Source of the DNA: an uncultured Flavobacteriales bacterium
Lineage (GTDB): Bacteria; Bacteroidota; Bacteroidia; Flavobacteriales_D; Sanyastnellaceae
Length of the DNA stretch: 64,000 bases
Reading direction: 5' to 3'
Assembly: GCA_938085105.1 (NCBI GenBank)
Contig: CALKGK010000005.1
Location: 1-64,000 of the forward strand
Part shown: positions 50,891 to 61,671 of the stretch, piece by piece
How positions within the stretch are numbered: position 1 is the stretch's first letter
Layout of the letters: each line of letters starts with the position of its first letter
The notes under the pieces: model-generated
Database searches by the model: none
The model's input: the letters and a program-made list of their open reading frames with translations, nothing else
Told to the model about the DNA's origin: nothing
Position numbers and translations under genes: made by a program

Positions 50891-53800
50891 ATGCCTCAGA
50901 ATTCGGACGAATGGTTTCTTGAAGCCAAGTTAAGAAGCGCTCAATACCGTCAAGCAAACGTCTCAATCCGTCTACGAAGAGGAGTGCACCCAAAATAAAA
51001 GCCATGGCCCATATCACCAACAAGTTCGCTGAGAAGGTTGTGATGCTCTTACCAAAAAGTTGTTTTGACGGGGCGTAGAAATGTGCACCAAAGAAGCTTC
51101 TATGGACAGGATCGATGTAAATCGGATTGCTCTTTTGAACGAGCTCTCCTTCGTATTCTACAATCTTGTACATCGCGTTTTTGTTGATCACAAACTCTTC
51201 CAACTGCGTATTAAAGTGTGCGTCTCTCAAAGCCAATAAAGCATCTCTTCCACCATTCTCTGAAGAGAAGGTCTTTTCTACATTTTCATGTTTTTCTCTC
51301 GCAGCATTGAACTTATCGATGTAATACTGTTGCAAGGAAGGAAGGTCCAGTTTCAGTGAGTTGAGTACCTCAACATTCACCTTTTCCACATTCAACTGAT
51401 CGATGTCTTCAAAAACAAAGCCTTTTGCACTGAGCTCTTCTTTCTTCACCTCATTGTAGAGAATAGCAACACTTTCTTGAAGTTCTTCCTTTTTGTTTTC
51501 CTCTAACGCCCTCTTTGCCTTAGTGATGTTGTTGTTCATCCCTTCCAACCAGAAGTCCTTTTTCCAATTGTAGTATTTCATTTCCTTTTCATAGGGAAAA
51601 AAGAGTTTTTCGTAATCGTTGTTCTTGAACTGATAAACAGATAGCGCTTCGAAAGCCCAACGCGAGCACATGATGTTTCCAATGAATGGAACTCCTGCTT
51701 GAGAGCTGAAGGCCGGGTTGAGTTTATCAAACTTCACGATCACTCCTGAAAACAAGAGCTGTGGGATGATCAAAATAGGAATGAGGATGTAAATTACCTT
51801 GGCGGAATTGAAGCTGGCACTGATGTTCAGCCCCAACATGTTTGCAAAGCAAGATGTGCTGAAAAGAATCACCCAAAATGGGAAAAGCATTCCATCAATT
51901 TCTAAAATATAGTTTCCAATCAGTACGTAAAGCAAACTTTGAAAGGCCGAAATGAGGAACATAATTCCAATTTTCGACAAAAGATAAGACCCCTTACTTA
52001 GGTTCAAAAACTTCTCTCTTTTCAGAATTTTTTGATCCCGTATGATTTCTTCCGCACTTACCGTTAACCCCAGAAATAGAGATACAATTACGGAAATGAA
52101 GAGGAATTGTGGAATGTTCTCACTTTCTCTGAAGATATAATCTCCTCCTTCACTCGTGTTGAATTTATAGTAACGAACAAAAAAGGCCAATACAAAAGCC
52201 AAGATTGGAGCTTCGAGCATATTGATGAGCATGTATTGTTGGTTCGACAACTTGCTCAAAATATCTCGTTTGAAAAAAACCAACCATTGCTTAAGCTTGG
52301 CAGGAATTTTAAATGCTGTGGTAGGCTGAGTAGTTTCTACTTCGTCTTCGTTGATGTGATTTCCGATCATCACATTGTAGAAGTTATTCCACTCTTTCGG
52401 TGTCACTTTTCGGTGGTCCGTGAGATTTCCATATTCATCAACAACCTTGGATTCAATGATGTTAAAGAGCTGCTCTGGATTGACATTTCCACATTTCGGA
52501 CACTCACTTTCGTTGAGGTTAACGTGGTTCACCAATCGTTTAAAATAAATGATGCTCTCCACCGGATTCCCGTAATAAATGGGGTAACCACCTTGATCGA
52601 GAAGAAAAAGACGGTCAAACATTTTAAAGATGTCGGATGAAGGTTGGTGAATAACCACAAAAATGAGTTTCCCCTTGAGCGTGAGCTCTTTCAGAAGGTC
52701 CATGATGTTCTCAGAGTCGCGAGAGCTCAAACCTGATGTTGGTTCATCTACGAAAAGTACCGCCGGTTCTCGGATCAATTCCAAGGCAATGTTCAATCGC
52801 TTTCTTTGTCCGCCAGAGATGGTCTTCTCCATGGGCGACCCCACCTTCAAACGGCCTGTTTCTTCCAAACCAAGTTGCTGAAGCATTCCTATCACAAGGC
52901 TTTTCAGTTCTTCTTTGCTTTTATCTGCAAAGCACAATTTAGCGTTGTAATAAAGGTTTTGAAAAACGGTGAGCTCCTCAATGAGTAAGTCGTCTTGGGC
53001 GACGTATCCAATCACTCCTTCGATTTGATCTCCTTCCTCATGGATGTTCATACCGTTGATGCTAACGGTTCCATAAGTTGGGGTGTAATTCCCATTCAAG
53101 ACATTCAACAAGGTGGATTTTCCAGAACCACTTCCCCCCATGATCCCAATCAAATTCCCGGAGGTTTCATTGATGTTCAGCTGATGAAGGGCTTGCTTGT
53201 TGCTGGGCTGAAAGTAGTAGGATACGTTTTCTGCTCGAAATTCTATTTTCGACTGTTCATCGTCTTTCAAGAACTGATGAATAACGTCCGAATAGTAAAT
53301 GGGATTGATTCTTGGTCCGCGAACACTGGAACCTTGATTGAACACGTGGCATTGTGTGCTGCTGAGGTTTTGTCCGTTGAGAAAGAGTTCTTGCTGACCA
53401 AAAAAGCGGAGGAAAAACATGTTTTCCTTTTCGATTCGGTAAAAAAGTAATGGGTGATCTAAACCGCTCACCCCCATTTGTCTCACTCCTTGTTCTTCTT
53501 GAGCAATGGCATCTTTGGATACCAAAAGAAAGTCTGAACTCAATTGAAGATCGTCTTCTTTCGTGAGCACCAAACGTTTGATGTTCAGATAAACTTCTTG
53601 TTCGATGTTGAAGGTATCCGCCACTGTTTCGGCAAATTCCCATTCCTGTTCATCGATGTGCTCAAAAGCCGTGATGAACTCAATCAAACGAATAAGCACA
53701 TAGTATTTTTCCCTTTGCGCGAGCTCCTCGTTGATCTGGGTGCAAATGCGCAAAACTTTTACAGAGTTGAGTGAAGTTCTTTTCTGATCGGTGTTTTTTC

Positions 53801-54002
53801 TTCTCGATTTTTTGGCTGCATTGGCTTCGGCGAACTCTTCAAACACCGAAAGGTATTTGTTTACAAGCTCCTGATTCAGCTGTTGTCTGAGGAAAATGGC
53901 AACAATTTCTCTGCTCGATTGCCCCACCTGCCCTTCTCCACTACCCTCACGGGCAATGATAGCAAACAACTGCATCAAAGCTTTTAGTATTCCAGCGCTC
54001 AT
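50889..54002 (-). CDS. Large ABCG-like ABC transporter with TerB-like N-terminal domain
   Basis: A 1037-residue fusion. Residues about 1-145 are helical and resemble TerB-like domains (GILKALMQLFAIIAREG, YVLIRLIEFITAFEHI). Residues about 185-245 form a small beta-rich part. The nucleotide-binding domain (about 250-490) has Walker A GGSGSGKST (289-297), the signature ISGGQRKRLNIAL, Walker B VLFVDEPTSGL and a D-loop. A Cys pair (ECPKCGN) follows near residue 500. The membrane domain of the ABC-2 type begins near 600 (TM segments such as FLFISVIVSLFLGLTV), with a long extracytoplasmic loop (about 790-960) before the last helix (LLVIWAMAFILGALLFV). The order ATPase-then-membrane matches the ABCG/White layout. 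Substrate unknown. Confidence 0.9.
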   Translation of the reverse strand: MSAGILKALMQLFAIIAREGSGEGQVGQSSREIVAIFLRQQLNQELVNKYLSVFEEFAEANAAKKSRRKNTDQKRTSLNSVKVLRICTQINEELAQREKYYVLIRLIEFITAFEHIDEQEWEFAETVADTFNIEQEVYLNIKRLVLTKEDDLQLSSDFLLVSKDAIAQEEQGVRQMGVSGLDHPLLFYRIEKENMFFLRFFGQQELFLNGQNLSSTQCHVFNQGSSVRGPRINPIYYSDVIHQFLKDDEQSKIEFRAENVSYYFQPSNKQALHQLNINETSGNLIGIMGGSGSGKSTLLNVLNGNYTPTYGTVSINGMNIHEEGDQIEGVIGYVAQDDLLIEELTVFQNLYYNAKLCFADKSKEELKSLVIGMLQQLGLEETGRLKVGSPMEKTISGGQRKRLNIALELIREPAVLFVDEPTSGLSSRDSENIMDLLKELTLKGKLIFVVIHQPSSDIFKMFDRLFLLDQGGYPIYYGNPVESIIYFKRLVNHVNLNESECPKCGNVNPEQLFNIIESKVVDEYGNLTDHRKVTPKEWNNFYNVMIGNHINEDEVETTQPTTAFKIPAKLKQWLVFFKRDILSKLSNQQYMLINMLEAPILAFVLAFFVRYYKFNTSEGGDYIFRESENIPQFLFISVIVSLFLGLTVSAEEIIRDQKILKREKFLNLSKGSYLLSKIGIMFLISAFQSLLYVLIGNYILEIDGMLFPFWVILFSTSCFANMLGLNISASFNSAKVIYILIPILIIPQLLFSGVIVKFDKLNPAFSSQAGVPFIGNIMCSRWAFEALSVYQFKNNDYEKLFFPYEKEMKYYNWKKDFWLEGMNNNITKAKRALEENKKEELQESVAILYNEVKKEELSAKGFVFEDIDQLNVEKVNVEVLNSLKLDLPSLQQYYIDKFNAAREKHENVEKTFSSENGGRDALLALRDAHFNTQLEEFVINKNAMYKIVEYEGELVQKSNPIYIDPVHRSFFGAHFYAPSKQLFGKSITTFSANLLVIWAMAFILGALLFVDGLRRLLDGIERFLTWLQETIRPNSEA

Positions 54003-54034
54003 ATTCCTCTTCCTTCCTTAAAGTCGGGGTGAAA

Positions 54035-54445
54035 TTATTGCTTAAAACCAATCAGAAGGACAGCACATCCTGACTCTTGGCGAATTCCGTCGAGATTGGC
54101 TTCGATGGTACAAGTCATTGTTGACTCTACTACGAAGTCCCAAAATGGAGCGTTGGAATGGTCTTGATTGCTAAAGAGAAGATTTCCTTCTTCATCGTAA
54201 ATTCTAAAAATCAAGTTTCCATCATCAGTTCCTGAACAGGCTGCAATTCGATAGGTACTCCCTCCAAAAAGGGTGCTTTCAAATTCCGCTACCTGATCGT
54301 TGTACAAGAGGGCGCGGTAGAATTGACCATCTGAGATGTACTCGCTAGACATGTTGTGTTCGCAGTAACTGGCAATGCTGTCGCATTGTGCACTCATTCC
54401 AATGACCATGAACAATCCGAATGTAAGACTTAAAAAACGTTTCAT
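54035..54445 (-). CDS. Small secreted protein of unknown function
   Basis: 136 residues from the ATG at 54445, chosen for a clean signal peptide (MKRFLSLTFGLFMVIGMSAQ). The mature part begins CDSIASYCEHNMSSEYISDG and carries FRIYDEEGNLLFSNQDHSNA and a beta-rich end with four to five cysteines in total. Probably a small beta-sandwich. No family known. It follows the 54456-55361 lipoprotein gene by 10 bp, so both are likely cotranscribed. Confidence 0.65.
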   Translation of the reverse strand: MKRFLSLTFGLFMVIGMSAQCDSIASYCEHNMSSEYISDGQFYRALLYNDQVAEFESTLFGGSTYRIAACSGTDDGNLIFRIYDEEGNLLFSNQDHSNAPFWDFVVESTMTCTIEANLDGIRQESGCAVLLIGFKQ

Positions 54446-54455
54446 TTGATTGGTT

Positions 54456-55361
54456 TTATTGGATGATGGTGGTTCTAATTTCTTGAATTGTATTTTGAAT
54501 GGCCGCAAATTGTTCTTCGGTCATTTTCACTTCACTCTTGCTGTTGAGGTAAGTTACCTTCTCTTTGGTGTCCGTAATTGGTTTCACGAAGGTGTAGGTC
54601 ATTTCCAAATCGGAATACACTTCTTTCAAAGCCTCGAACTGAGGAATGAGGGTATCTTTCATTGGATCTTCAATTCTCTCAAGAAGTGCGAGGATAGAAT
54701 TGATGGCACTTTGTTGCTCACCAACTCTCGACATCAAAGCAGGGTTGGCTTTAGCCGCACTCAAGGCGATGTGCATCCCTTCAATCCAACCACCGGCCAA
54801 GATCAGGGTGGCAGTTGCGTCTTCTTTATTCTCTTTCAAGTAACGATCTCCAGCGCTAAACAGCTCCGCATTAACGGCGTGCAATGAATCTGGAATATCA
54901 ACGTACTTCGCAAATTTATCGAGTACAGCTTGATCGACCTGATTACGAATATTCAGGTCGTTCGAGAGGCTTTCAATGGCCTTGAAATACAGGATCTTTT
55001 GCTGATTATTGTTGTAGTTGGAAAGGTAAGCCAAGTCTGCTCCATAAACCCCAAGGTTCAATGCCTTCGCAGATCGTGTGGTGTACTTTTCGCGTTCATC
55101 TGGAGCGTTCAAGAGTTCGTCTTGATACGGCACTTTCATCTTTCTGAAGAGAATTGCCGTTTGAACGGGAGACGGAATCGAGAAGATCTCTCCGTCCAAT
55201 TTCATCATGTTTGAAGCTACTGCATTGTCGTTCTGCACTTGAATTTCTTCCTGTGCTTCTTGATGCTCATCACCGCTTTTCTCCTCAGCGCAACCAACAA
55301 GGGCTGCAACACTAAAGAAGGCAATGGTCATTCGGGTGGAGATGGATCCAATTACTTTCAT
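54456..55361 (-). CDS. Helical lipoprotein of unknown function
   Basis: 301 residues from the ATG at 55361, which gives a lipoprotein signal (SISTRMTIAFFSVAALVGC, Cys about 24). An acidic linker (EEKSGDEHQEAQEEIQ) is followed by a long mostly helical domain (YTTRSAKALNLGVYGADLAY, ILYFKAIESLSNDLNI, ILAGGWIEGMHIALSAA, INSILALLERIEDPMKDTL). The pattern GVYGADLAYL and GGWIEGMHIA is seen in other Bacteroidota lipoproteins of unknown role. The region 55362-55612 upstream holds no recognised element. Confidence 0.75.
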   Translation of the reverse strand: MKVIGSISTRMTIAFFSVAALVGCAEEKSGDEHQEAQEEIQVQNDNAVASNMMKLDGEIFSIPSPVQTAILFRKMKVPYQDELLNAPDEREKYTTRSAKALNLGVYGADLAYLSNYNNNQQKILYFKAIESLSNDLNIRNQVDQAVLDKFAKYVDIPDSLHAVNAELFSAGDRYLKENKEDATATLILAGGWIEGMHIALSAAKANPALMSRVGEQQSAINSILALLERIEDPMKDTLIPQFEALKEVYSDLEMTYTFVKPITDTKEKVTYLNSKSEVKMTEEQFAAIQNTIQEIRTTIIQ

Positions 55362-55612
55362 CTGTTCAGTTATTATATTCAATGTTTCTTTGTAGCGTAT
55401 ATCCTCATCTACGCAGAAACCTCTCGTTTGTTCCACAAGTTACAGACTTTTTTAGGGGGAAGCTGTGGGATACCACTTACAAATTGACAAAGCCATGTGA
55501 ACAGCTCTCATTTTCAAAGCATCTGGGAATAATCACTCGCTCAAAGATGACTTTCTCGACCGACTAGATATCAGCCAACGAGAAAAAATGAAAGTGCTGA
55601 TTTGAAACTAAA

Positions 55613-57100
55613 TCACTGTGTTTCGTAACAGCCTTTCTCGATGTTGGAGAAACGTCCTACTCCGGCCAAATCAATGGGGGCGGTATCCACAAAAGGACAC
55701 TGCCAAATGCTGGTGCTGTTGTTCAAGGTGAAGTCATTACTGTTCACCGAGGTGAAAGGTGGTGTTGCTCCGTTCAGAATGTTGAGGTAGAATGCGGGAT
55801 CTTCCACGTCTTCATCAGTGTCAACGGCACAATTGGAGAAAAAATAGGATGCTGGAGGAACGAATTCATCTTCTTGAATGGCGACTGCAAACTCATTGAA
55901 ATCGGTCAATCCAGCATTGTTTCCCCACATGATGCAGTTTCGGAAAAGGGTGTTTTCGAGCGGACGAACGCGGATGTTATTGTTGACGTCCACATAGAAG
56001 TTATTCAGAACGAAACTCGGGTCTTGTCGTGTTCCCTCGCCCCAATAGTTGGCAAAGGTACAATGGTCGAAACGGTAGCTCCCTCCTATGGTGAAGGCTC
56101 CACAAGCCCTTCCACAATTCGTAATGAGATTATTGTATCCGCTCATCTCCGCCCCTTGTGCGAGCAAGCCGATGGCACTCATGTTTTGAATTTTGGTATT
56201 GGTGATTTCCAAGGCATCTGTTCCCGCCGTTTTCACGGTATCCACTTGCACTCCTATGTTTCCATTCTTCAAGATGGCGTAATCAATTCTACTCCCTTCA
56301 CATTGTGAGAGCCAAATTCCACCGCGAACCACGGTAGCTTCCTGCACTCCAAACTGATCTTCAAACTCAAAATTCAATTCGATGCCCCACTGCCCCGGTA
56401 CATTGGCGAACTCCGGTTCTAGTCGGTCGCCTTGGAAACACACCTCATTGCCCAGCACGCCCAAAACCTCGAGCGTTCCACCGCCAACGTAGATCCCCGC
56501 TCCGCGATGACAGAATACCTGGACTCCTTGATTGATGGTGAGCGAACAGTCTTCATCCACCACCACTACTCCATAAATGACGTGTGGTTTATCTGCATTC
56601 CAGATTTCATCGCAGCCCAACAAAGAGATGGATCCCAAACCTCCGTGGAAGTTGGCGTCTTGTCCCCAAGCGGTGAGTTGAACAATTTGATCGTTCCCAT
56701 TGGTTCTGAAAAGCACTTGATCTTCTACGATGAAGGGCAAGTTTTGATTTCCCGGGTCAACGGTCACTTCAACGAAAACAAACATCGAATCGCCAGCGGC
56801 AATCTCTACATCAGAAAAATTCACTCCTGGAACTCCATCCACATTCATTCGGAACATGGAGTTATTTCCTCCTTCAAGCTGAATATTGGAAATCGACACT
56901 GCCTGATCGTTGTTGTTATACACTTTGAGCAATTGAGTCGTACTGCCGATGGTGGTAAATACGGTATCAAAAAGGACGGTATCTGCAGAAAAATCGAGTT
57001 GGGCACTACTATCAGTGGTAACTTGATCCTTCCTACACGAGCTTGCAAAGGCCGCAAGGACAATAAGTGGTAAAAAGAAGATTTTCCAATGTTTCAACAT
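55613..57100 (-). CDS. Parallel beta-helix lipoprotein
   Basis: 495 residues from the ATG at 57100. The signal ends at AFASSCRKD (Cys about 22), a lipobox. An Ig-like domain follows (about 35-135; VFTTIGSTTQLLKVYNNNDQ, GDSMFVFVEVTVDPGN). The rest (about 150-470) has repeated right-handed beta-helix coils: CSLTINQGVQVFCHRGAGIY, VGGGTLEVLGVLG, EGSRIDYAILKNGNIGVQVD, GLLAQGAEMSGYNNLITNCG, CGAFTIGGSYRFDHCTFANY. Beta-helix lipoproteins may bind or cleave polysaccharide; no catalytic site can be pointed to. A separate monocistronic gene. Confidence 0.82.
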   Translation of the reverse strand: MLKHWKIFFLPLIVLAAFASSCRKDQVTTDSSAQLDFSADTVLFDTVFTTIGSTTQLLKVYNNNDQAVSISNIQLEGGNNSMFRMNVDGVPGVNFSDVEIAAGDSMFVFVEVTVDPGNQNLPFIVEDQVLFRTNGNDQIVQLTAWGQDANFHGGLGSISLLGCDEIWNADKPHVIYGVVVVDEDCSLTINQGVQVFCHRGAGIYVGGGTLEVLGVLGNEVCFQGDRLEPEFANVPGQWGIELNFEFEDQFGVQEATVVRGGIWLSQCEGSRIDYAILKNGNIGVQVDTVKTAGTDALEITNTKIQNMSAIGLLAQGAEMSGYNNLITNCGRACGAFTIGGSYRFDHCTFANYWGEGTRQDPSFVLNNFYVDVNNNIRVRPLENTLFRNCIMWGNNAGLTDFNEFAVAIQEDEFVPPASYFFSNCAVDTDEDVEDPAFYLNILNGATPPFTSVNSNDFTLNNSTSIWQCPFVDTAPIDLAGVGRFSNIEKGCYETQ

Positions 57101-57189
57101 GAGTACAAAGATGCAATGATTTTGGTATTGATTAGACGCATTTGAGCAAGGAATATTGTTTATCAAGTCAAATTGCAGCCCAATAAAGA

Positions 57190-57227
57190 AAAAGCCCTTC
57201 TCATCAATGAATGATGGAAGGGCTTTT
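57190..57227 (-). terminator. Terminator after rpoD
   Basis: AAAAGCCCTTC ... GAAGGGCTTTT, a perfect stem of 11 bp with a loop of about 15 nt, followed by TCTTT on the minus strand. Confidence 0.85.
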
Positions 57228-57246
57228 GAATTCAGAAAATACAGGG

Positions 57247-58116
57247 TTATCCCAAGTAGGACTTCAAAATTTTGCTTCGTGAAGTGTGCTTCAAACGACG
57301 AATGGCTTTCTCTTTGATCTGACGAACTCGCTCACGCGTGAGGTCAAATCGTTCCCCAATCTCTTCAAGAGTCATTGGGTGTTCTCCATTCAATCCGAAG
57401 TACAAACGAATCACATCCGCCTCACGAGTGGTGAGGGTCTTCAACGAACGTTCAATTTCTTTTCGAAGCGACTCAGTCATCAGCTCTGTATCTGGCGACG
57501 GTGTTTCTCCCGTTTGGAGTACATCGTACATTGTACTTGAGCTGTCATCACCATCTTTCAAAGGAGCATCCATAGAAACATGGCGACCCGCATTTTTGAG
57601 TGATTGTTTTACTTCGTCCAAAGTCATCTCCAAAACTTCTGCAAGTTCTGCTGCCGTTGGCGGGCGTTCGAACTCTTGCTCCAAACGGGCAAAGGCTTTG
57701 TTGATTTTATTGATAGAGCCAATCTTATTCAAAGGCAAACGAACAATTCTAGATTGCTCAGCAAGTGCCTGAAGAATGGACTGACGAATCCACCAAACTG
57801 CGTAAGAAATGAATTTAAATCCACGGGTTTCATCAAAACGTTGTGCTGCTTTGATTAGACCGAGGTTTCCTTCGTTGATCAAATCAGGAAGTGATAAACC
57901 TTGATTTTGATACTGCTTGGAAACAGATACTACGAACCTCAAATTTGCTTTAGTCAATTTTTCTAGAGCGACTTGGTCACCTTGCTTGATTCGTCGAGCG
58001 AGCTCAACTTCCTCTTCAGCGGTGATTAGATCTACTCTACCTATTTCTTGCAAATACTTATCGAGAGAGGCCGTCTCTCTGTTAGTAACCTGCTTGGTAA
58101 TTTTAAGTTGCCTCAT
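57247..58116 (-). CDS. rpoD: Primary RNA polymerase sigma factor (RpoD/SigA)
   Basis: A 289-residue sigma-70 factor. It lacks region 1.1, as is usual for Bacteroidota. Region 1.2 is [20 protein letters not shown]. Region 2 includes [40 protein letters not shown] and [19 protein letters not shown]. Region 3 is [20 protein letters not shown]. Region 4 is [17 protein letters not shown] and [20 protein letters not shown]. This is the factor expected to recognise the TAnnTTTG promoters seen in this window. It follows pnp and precedes a terminator; the rpsO-pnp-rpoD order is typical for the phylum. Confidence 0.96.
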   Translation of the reverse strand: MRQLKITKQVTNRETASLDKYLQEIGRVDLITAEEEVELARRIKQGDQVALEKLTKANLRFVVSVSKQYQNQGLSLPDLINEGNLGLIKAAQRFDETRGFKFISYAVWWIRQSILQALAEQSRIVRLPLNKIGSINKINKAFARLEQEFERPPTAAELAEVLEMTLDEVKQSLKNAGRHVSMDAPLKDGDDSSSTMYDVLQTGETPSPDTELMTESLRKEIERSLKTLTTREADVIRLYFGLNGEHPMTLEEIGERFDLTRERVRQIKEKAIRRLKHTSRSKILKSYLG

Positions 58117-58200
58117 AGTGCTTTACCTCAGGAAATTATATGTTTCTATCTATTAACGTAAAAAATCGAAGAAAGTAACGTTAAATCTTTAAAAATTTAA

Positions 58201-60351
58201 CTAGTTCTCTTTTGTAGCACCTTCTGGTTTAGGCAGAAGTACTTTTCTAGACAACTTCACTTTTCCGGTTTTCGGATCTCTTCCAGTTACTTTAAACTTC
58301 ACCAATTCTCCTTCTTTCAAAACATCTTCTACATTCTGAACACGTTTCCAATCCAATTCGGACACGTGAAGTAGGCCGTCTTGACCAGGAAGGATTTCTA
58401 CAAAGGCTCCGTAAGGCATGATGGTTTTAACTTTTCCTTCATACACTTCACCAATTTCAACAGTTGGTGGGAACACGATGTTCTTGATTCTTCCAACGGC
58501 AGCATCGATTGCTGCTTTGTTATCTGCAGAAACTTCCACGATACCCTTTCCATCTTTCTCGTCGATAGAAACGGTAGCGAGTGTTTCTTTCTGAATCTCT
58601 TGGATAATTTTACCACCAGGTCCGATTACCGCTCCAATCATGTCCGTAGGAATATCGAATGATACGATTCTCGGTGCATGTGGTTTGTAATCTTCGCGTG
58701 GCTGATCCATCGTTTTCATCATCTCACCTAAGATGTGAAGACGACCATCTTTCGCTTGGTACAATGCTTCTTTTAGCAATTCGCTTGAAAGTCCATCAAT
58801 TTTGATGTCCATTTGGCAAGCGGTAATTCCTTTGCTCGTACCTGTTACTTTGAAGTCCATATCTCCGAGGTGATCTTCATCTCCGAGGATATCGCTCAAA
58901 ATTGCATACTTTTTGGTTTCGCTATCCATGATCAATCCCATCGCGATACCAGAAACTGGTCTTTGGATTGGAATACCACCGTCCATCAAAGCCAATGTTC
59001 CGGCGCAAACCGTAGCCATGGATGAAGAACCGTTAGATTCGAGGATATCACTTACCAAACGAATGGTGTAAGGACACTCTTCGTGTGGAGGAAGCACTTG
59101 TTTCAAAGCTCTTAGAGCCAAGTTTCCGTGACCAACCTCTCTTCTGCTCACTCCACGAATCGGACGAGCTTCTCCAGTTGAGAATGGTGGGAAATTGTAG
59201 TGGAGGAGGAATTTCTCATAACGTTGCTCCAAAGCGCCGTCAATCATTTGCTCATCCAACTTGGTACCCAAAGTAAGGGTGGTTAATGACTGTGTTTCAC
59301 CACGAGTAAAAACGGCAGAACCGTGAGTTCCTGGCAAGTAGTCTACTTCACTCCAAATGTTACGAATGTCTGTAGTCTTACGACCATCCAAACGAACACC
59401 ATCGTTCAATAGCGCATCTCTCACCGCTTTTTTCATTACTGACTTGATGTAAGAGCTCAATTGGAAACCCCATTCACTCTTTTCTTCATCAGAAACAGTT
59501 GCCATAAAAGCATCTTTTGCTGCAGAAAAAGCTTCTTTTCTTTCTGCCTTCGAAGCGCCGTTTTTAGCAATTTCGTAGTACTTATTATAGAGTTCAGCGT
59601 GAATACGATCGCGCAACTCATCGTTGTGCTTCTCGTGGCTGTATTCTCTTTTTGGGAAGGCTTTTCCACAAGCTTCAGCAAGTTCCATTTGCGCTTGGCA
59701 ATGAACTTTGATTGCTGCATGTCCTGCTTCGATCGCCGCTACCATTTCATCTTCTGAAACTTCGCTCATTTCACCTTCAACCATCACGATGCTCTCAGCT
59801 GTTCCACCAATCACCATGTCCATATCAGCTTGCTCCAACTCACTAAAAGTGGGGTTGATCACAAACTTACCGTCGATACGTGCAACACGTACTTCAGAAA
59901 TGGGTCCGTTAAATGGAATATCAGAAACAGCGATTGCAGCAGATGCAGCCAAACCTGCCAATGCATCTGGCATGTTGTCTTTGTCTGATGAGATCAACTG
60001 AATCATCACTTGCGTGTCTGAATGGTAATCGTCTGGGAAAATCGGACGAAGGGTTCTATCTACCAAACGCATGGTCAAAACTTCGTTGTCTGATGGACGA
60101 GCTTCTCTTTTGAAGAAGCCTCCTGGGAAGCGACCAGCAGATGCATATTTTTCACGGTAATCTACCGTCAATGGGAGAAAATCAACGTTCTCACCTGCAT
60201 CTTTGTTTGATACTACTGCTGCCAAAAGCATGGTGTCACCCAACTTTACAACAACAGATCCATTGGCTTGTTTAGCCAGTTTACCGGTCTCAATTGTGAT
60301 CGGTTTGCCATCTCCGAGGTCGATGGTCTTTGTGTGTAGTGTGTAATTCAT
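58201..60351 (-). CDS. pnp: Polyribonucleotide nucleotidyltransferase
   Basis: 716 residues from the ATG at 60351 ([14 protein letters not shown]); a start at 60363 adds MYVK. It has two RNase PH domains (about 10-225 and 320-545; [57 protein letters not shown]), then a KH domain ([18 protein letters not shown]) and an S1 domain ([20 protein letters not shown]). It degrades RNA 3' to 5' with phosphate. It follows rpsO with a terminator in between. Confidence 0.97.
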   Translation of the reverse strand: MNYTLHTKTIDLGDGKPITIETGKLAKQANGSVVVKLGDTMLLAAVVSNKDAGENVDFLPLTVDYREKYASAGRFPGGFFKREARPSDNEVLTMRLVDRTLRPIFPDDYHSDTQVMIQLISSDKDNMPDALAGLAASAAIAVSDIPFNGPISEVRVARIDGKFVINPTFSELEQADMDMVIGGTAESIVMVEGEMSEVSEDEMVAAIEAGHAAIKVHCQAQMELAEACGKAFPKREYSHEKHNDELRDRIHAELYNKYYEIAKNGASKAERKEAFSAAKDAFMATVSDEEKSEWGFQLSSYIKSVMKKAVRDALLNDGVRLDGRKTTDIRNIWSEVDYLPGTHGSAVFTRGETQSLTTLTLGTKLDEQMIDGALEQRYEKFLLHYNFPPFSTGEARPIRGVSRREVGHGNLALRALKQVLPPHEECPYTIRLVSDILESNGSSSMATVCAGTLALMDGGIPIQRPVSGIAMGLIMDSETKKYAILSDILGDEDHLGDMDFKVTGTSKGITACQMDIKIDGLSSELLKEALYQAKDGRLHILGEMMKTMDQPREDYKPHAPRIVSFDIPTDMIGAVIGPGGKIIQEIQKETLATVSIDEKDGKGIVEVSADNKAAIDAAVGRIKNIVFPPTVEIGEVYEGKVKTIMPYGAFVEILPGQDGLLHVSELDWKRVQNVEDVLKEGELVKFKVTGRDPKTGKVKLSRKVLLPKPEGATKEN

Positions 60352-60370
60352 CTTTACGTACAAGACTATA

Positions 60371-60409
60371 CCAAAAAAGGCAATTGCCTTTCAATTGCCC
60401 CTTTTTTGG
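60371..60409 (-). terminator. Terminator or processing hairpin between rpsO and pnp
   Basis: CCAAAAAAGGGGCAATTG-AAAGG-CAATTGCCTTTTTTGG: a near-perfect stem. It could partly terminate transcription after rpsO or be a cleavage site that regulates pnp. Confidence 0.7.
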
Positions 60410-60443
60410 TAACTATTTATGATAACTTCTAATAATTCATGTC

Positions 60444-60713
60444 TTACTTACGTAGTCCAAGTTCCTTGACAATCGCTCTGTAGCGATTAATGTCTTTTTT
60501 CGTCAAATAATCAAGGAGTTTTCTACGCTTACCTACCAAACGAATCAAAGATCGTTGGGTGTTGTAGTCCTTTTTGTTTTGCTTCAAGTGCTCTGTAAGG
60601 TGAGCAATTCTGAAAGTAAACATGGCAATTTGCCCTTCTGGAGATCCAGAGTCTTCGGCGTTTTTTCCGTACTTCTCGAAAAATTCTCGCCTTTTTTCCG
60701 TTGTTAAATACAT
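60444..60713 (-). CDS. rpsO: 30S ribosomal protein S15
   Basis: An 89-residue ribosomal protein that binds 16S rRNA early in 30S assembly. Sequence landmarks: FEKYGKNAEDSGSPEGQIAM, RIAHLTEHLKQNKKDYNTQR and LIRLVGKRRKLLDYLTKKDI. The length is standard. The rpsO-pnp arrangement is conserved in most bacteria. Promoter at 60771-60778. Confidence 0.98.
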   Translation of the reverse strand: MYLTTEKRREFFEKYGKNAEDSGSPEGQIAMFTFRIAHLTEHLKQNKKDYNTQRSLIRLVGKRRKLLDYLTKKDINRYRAIVKELGLRK

Positions 60714-60770
60714 ACCAATATCGTTTTGATAATTTTAATGTAATTGAATTGATTAATTTTTATTGCGCTG

Positions 60771-60778
60771 CAAAGGTA
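60771..60778 (-). promoter_or_regulatory. -7 element of the rpsO-pnp promoter
   Basis: On the minus strand TACCTTTG, a perfect match to TAnnTTTG, about 55 nt before the rpsO start. No clear -33 element. Identical to the -7 element of the tRNA-Ser gene. Confidence 0.5.
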
Positions 60779-60804
60779 GCTTTTAATTTCGAGTATGTCG
60801 TGTT

Positions 60805-61647
60805 CTAAGACAACATTTCTAGCGCCAATGAGATCTTCTCTTTTGCATCTTTTCGTTCCACGATGAAATCTAAAAATCCATGCTCAAGCACAAATTCCGA
60901 TCGTTGAAATCCTTCTGGAAGGTCTTTACCGATAGTTTCCTTCACTACACGAGGGCCAGCAAAACCAATCAAAGCATTGGGCTCAGCCACATTCAAATCA
61001 CCCAACATGGCAAAAGACGCGGTTACCCCACCTGTGGTAGGATCTGTTAAATAGGAGATATAAGGAATCCCTTCGATGGAGAGTTGACTTAATTTCGCAC
61101 TTGTTTTCGCCATTTGCATGAGTGAAAAACCTGCTTCCATCATTCGAGCGCCACCTGATTTGCTGATGCAGATGAATGGACATTTGTTCTTCAAAGCATA
61201 ATCAATGGCTTTGGCAATCTTTTCACCAACCACACTTCCCATTGAACCACCAATAAAGGCGAAGTCCATGCAACTGATAACCACTTGCTGACCGTTCATT
61301 TTCCCTGAAGCCGAACGAAGGGCATCCTTCAATCCGGTTTTCTTTTGAGAAGCAACCACACGCGATTTGTACGGCTTTGTATCGTGAAAATCGAGCGGAT
61401 CTTCGGACACCATATTGGCGTTCAACTCGCGAAATTTCCCGTCGTCAAAAAACAAATCGAAATATTCCGAGGAGCCTACGCGCTCGTGGTGACCGCAATG
61501 ACTGCAAACCGACAAGTTTTCGTGATGTTCCTTAGAAGTAGCCACATTCTTACAGCTTGGGCACTTGTACCAAACTCCCTCTGGGATCTCCTTCTTGTCT
61601 TTCGACTCTGTTGTAATACCTTCTTTTATACGCTTAAACCAACCCAT
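60805..61647 (-). CDS. accD: Acetyl-CoA carboxylase carboxyltransferase subunit beta
   Basis: 280 residues from the ATG at 61647 ([11 protein letters not shown]). The longer start at 61674 lies on the -7 promoter element and is excluded. The N-terminal zinc ribbon is WYKCPSCKN and [12 protein letters not shown] (four Cys). The crotonase-like carboxyltransferase core follows: [60 protein letters not shown] and [20 protein letters not shown]. It transfers the carboxyl group from biotin to acetyl-CoA in fatty-acid synthesis, together with AccA. Confidence 0.97.
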   Translation of the reverse strand: MGWFKRIKEGITTESKDKKEIPEGVWYKCPSCKNVATSKEHHENLSVCSHCGHHERVGSSEYFDLFFDDGKFRELNANMVSEDPLDFHDTKPYKSRVVASQKKTGLKDALRSASGKMNGQQVVISCMDFAFIGGSMGSVVGEKIAKAIDYALKNKCPFICISKSGGARMMEAGFSLMQMAKTSAKLSQLSIEGIPYISYLTDPTTGGVTASFAMLGDLNVAEPNALIGFAGPRVVKETIGKDLPEGFQRSEFVLEHGFLDFIVERKDAKEKISLALEMLS

Positions 61648-61671
61648 AGTTGTTCGAACAGATTTAATGTG

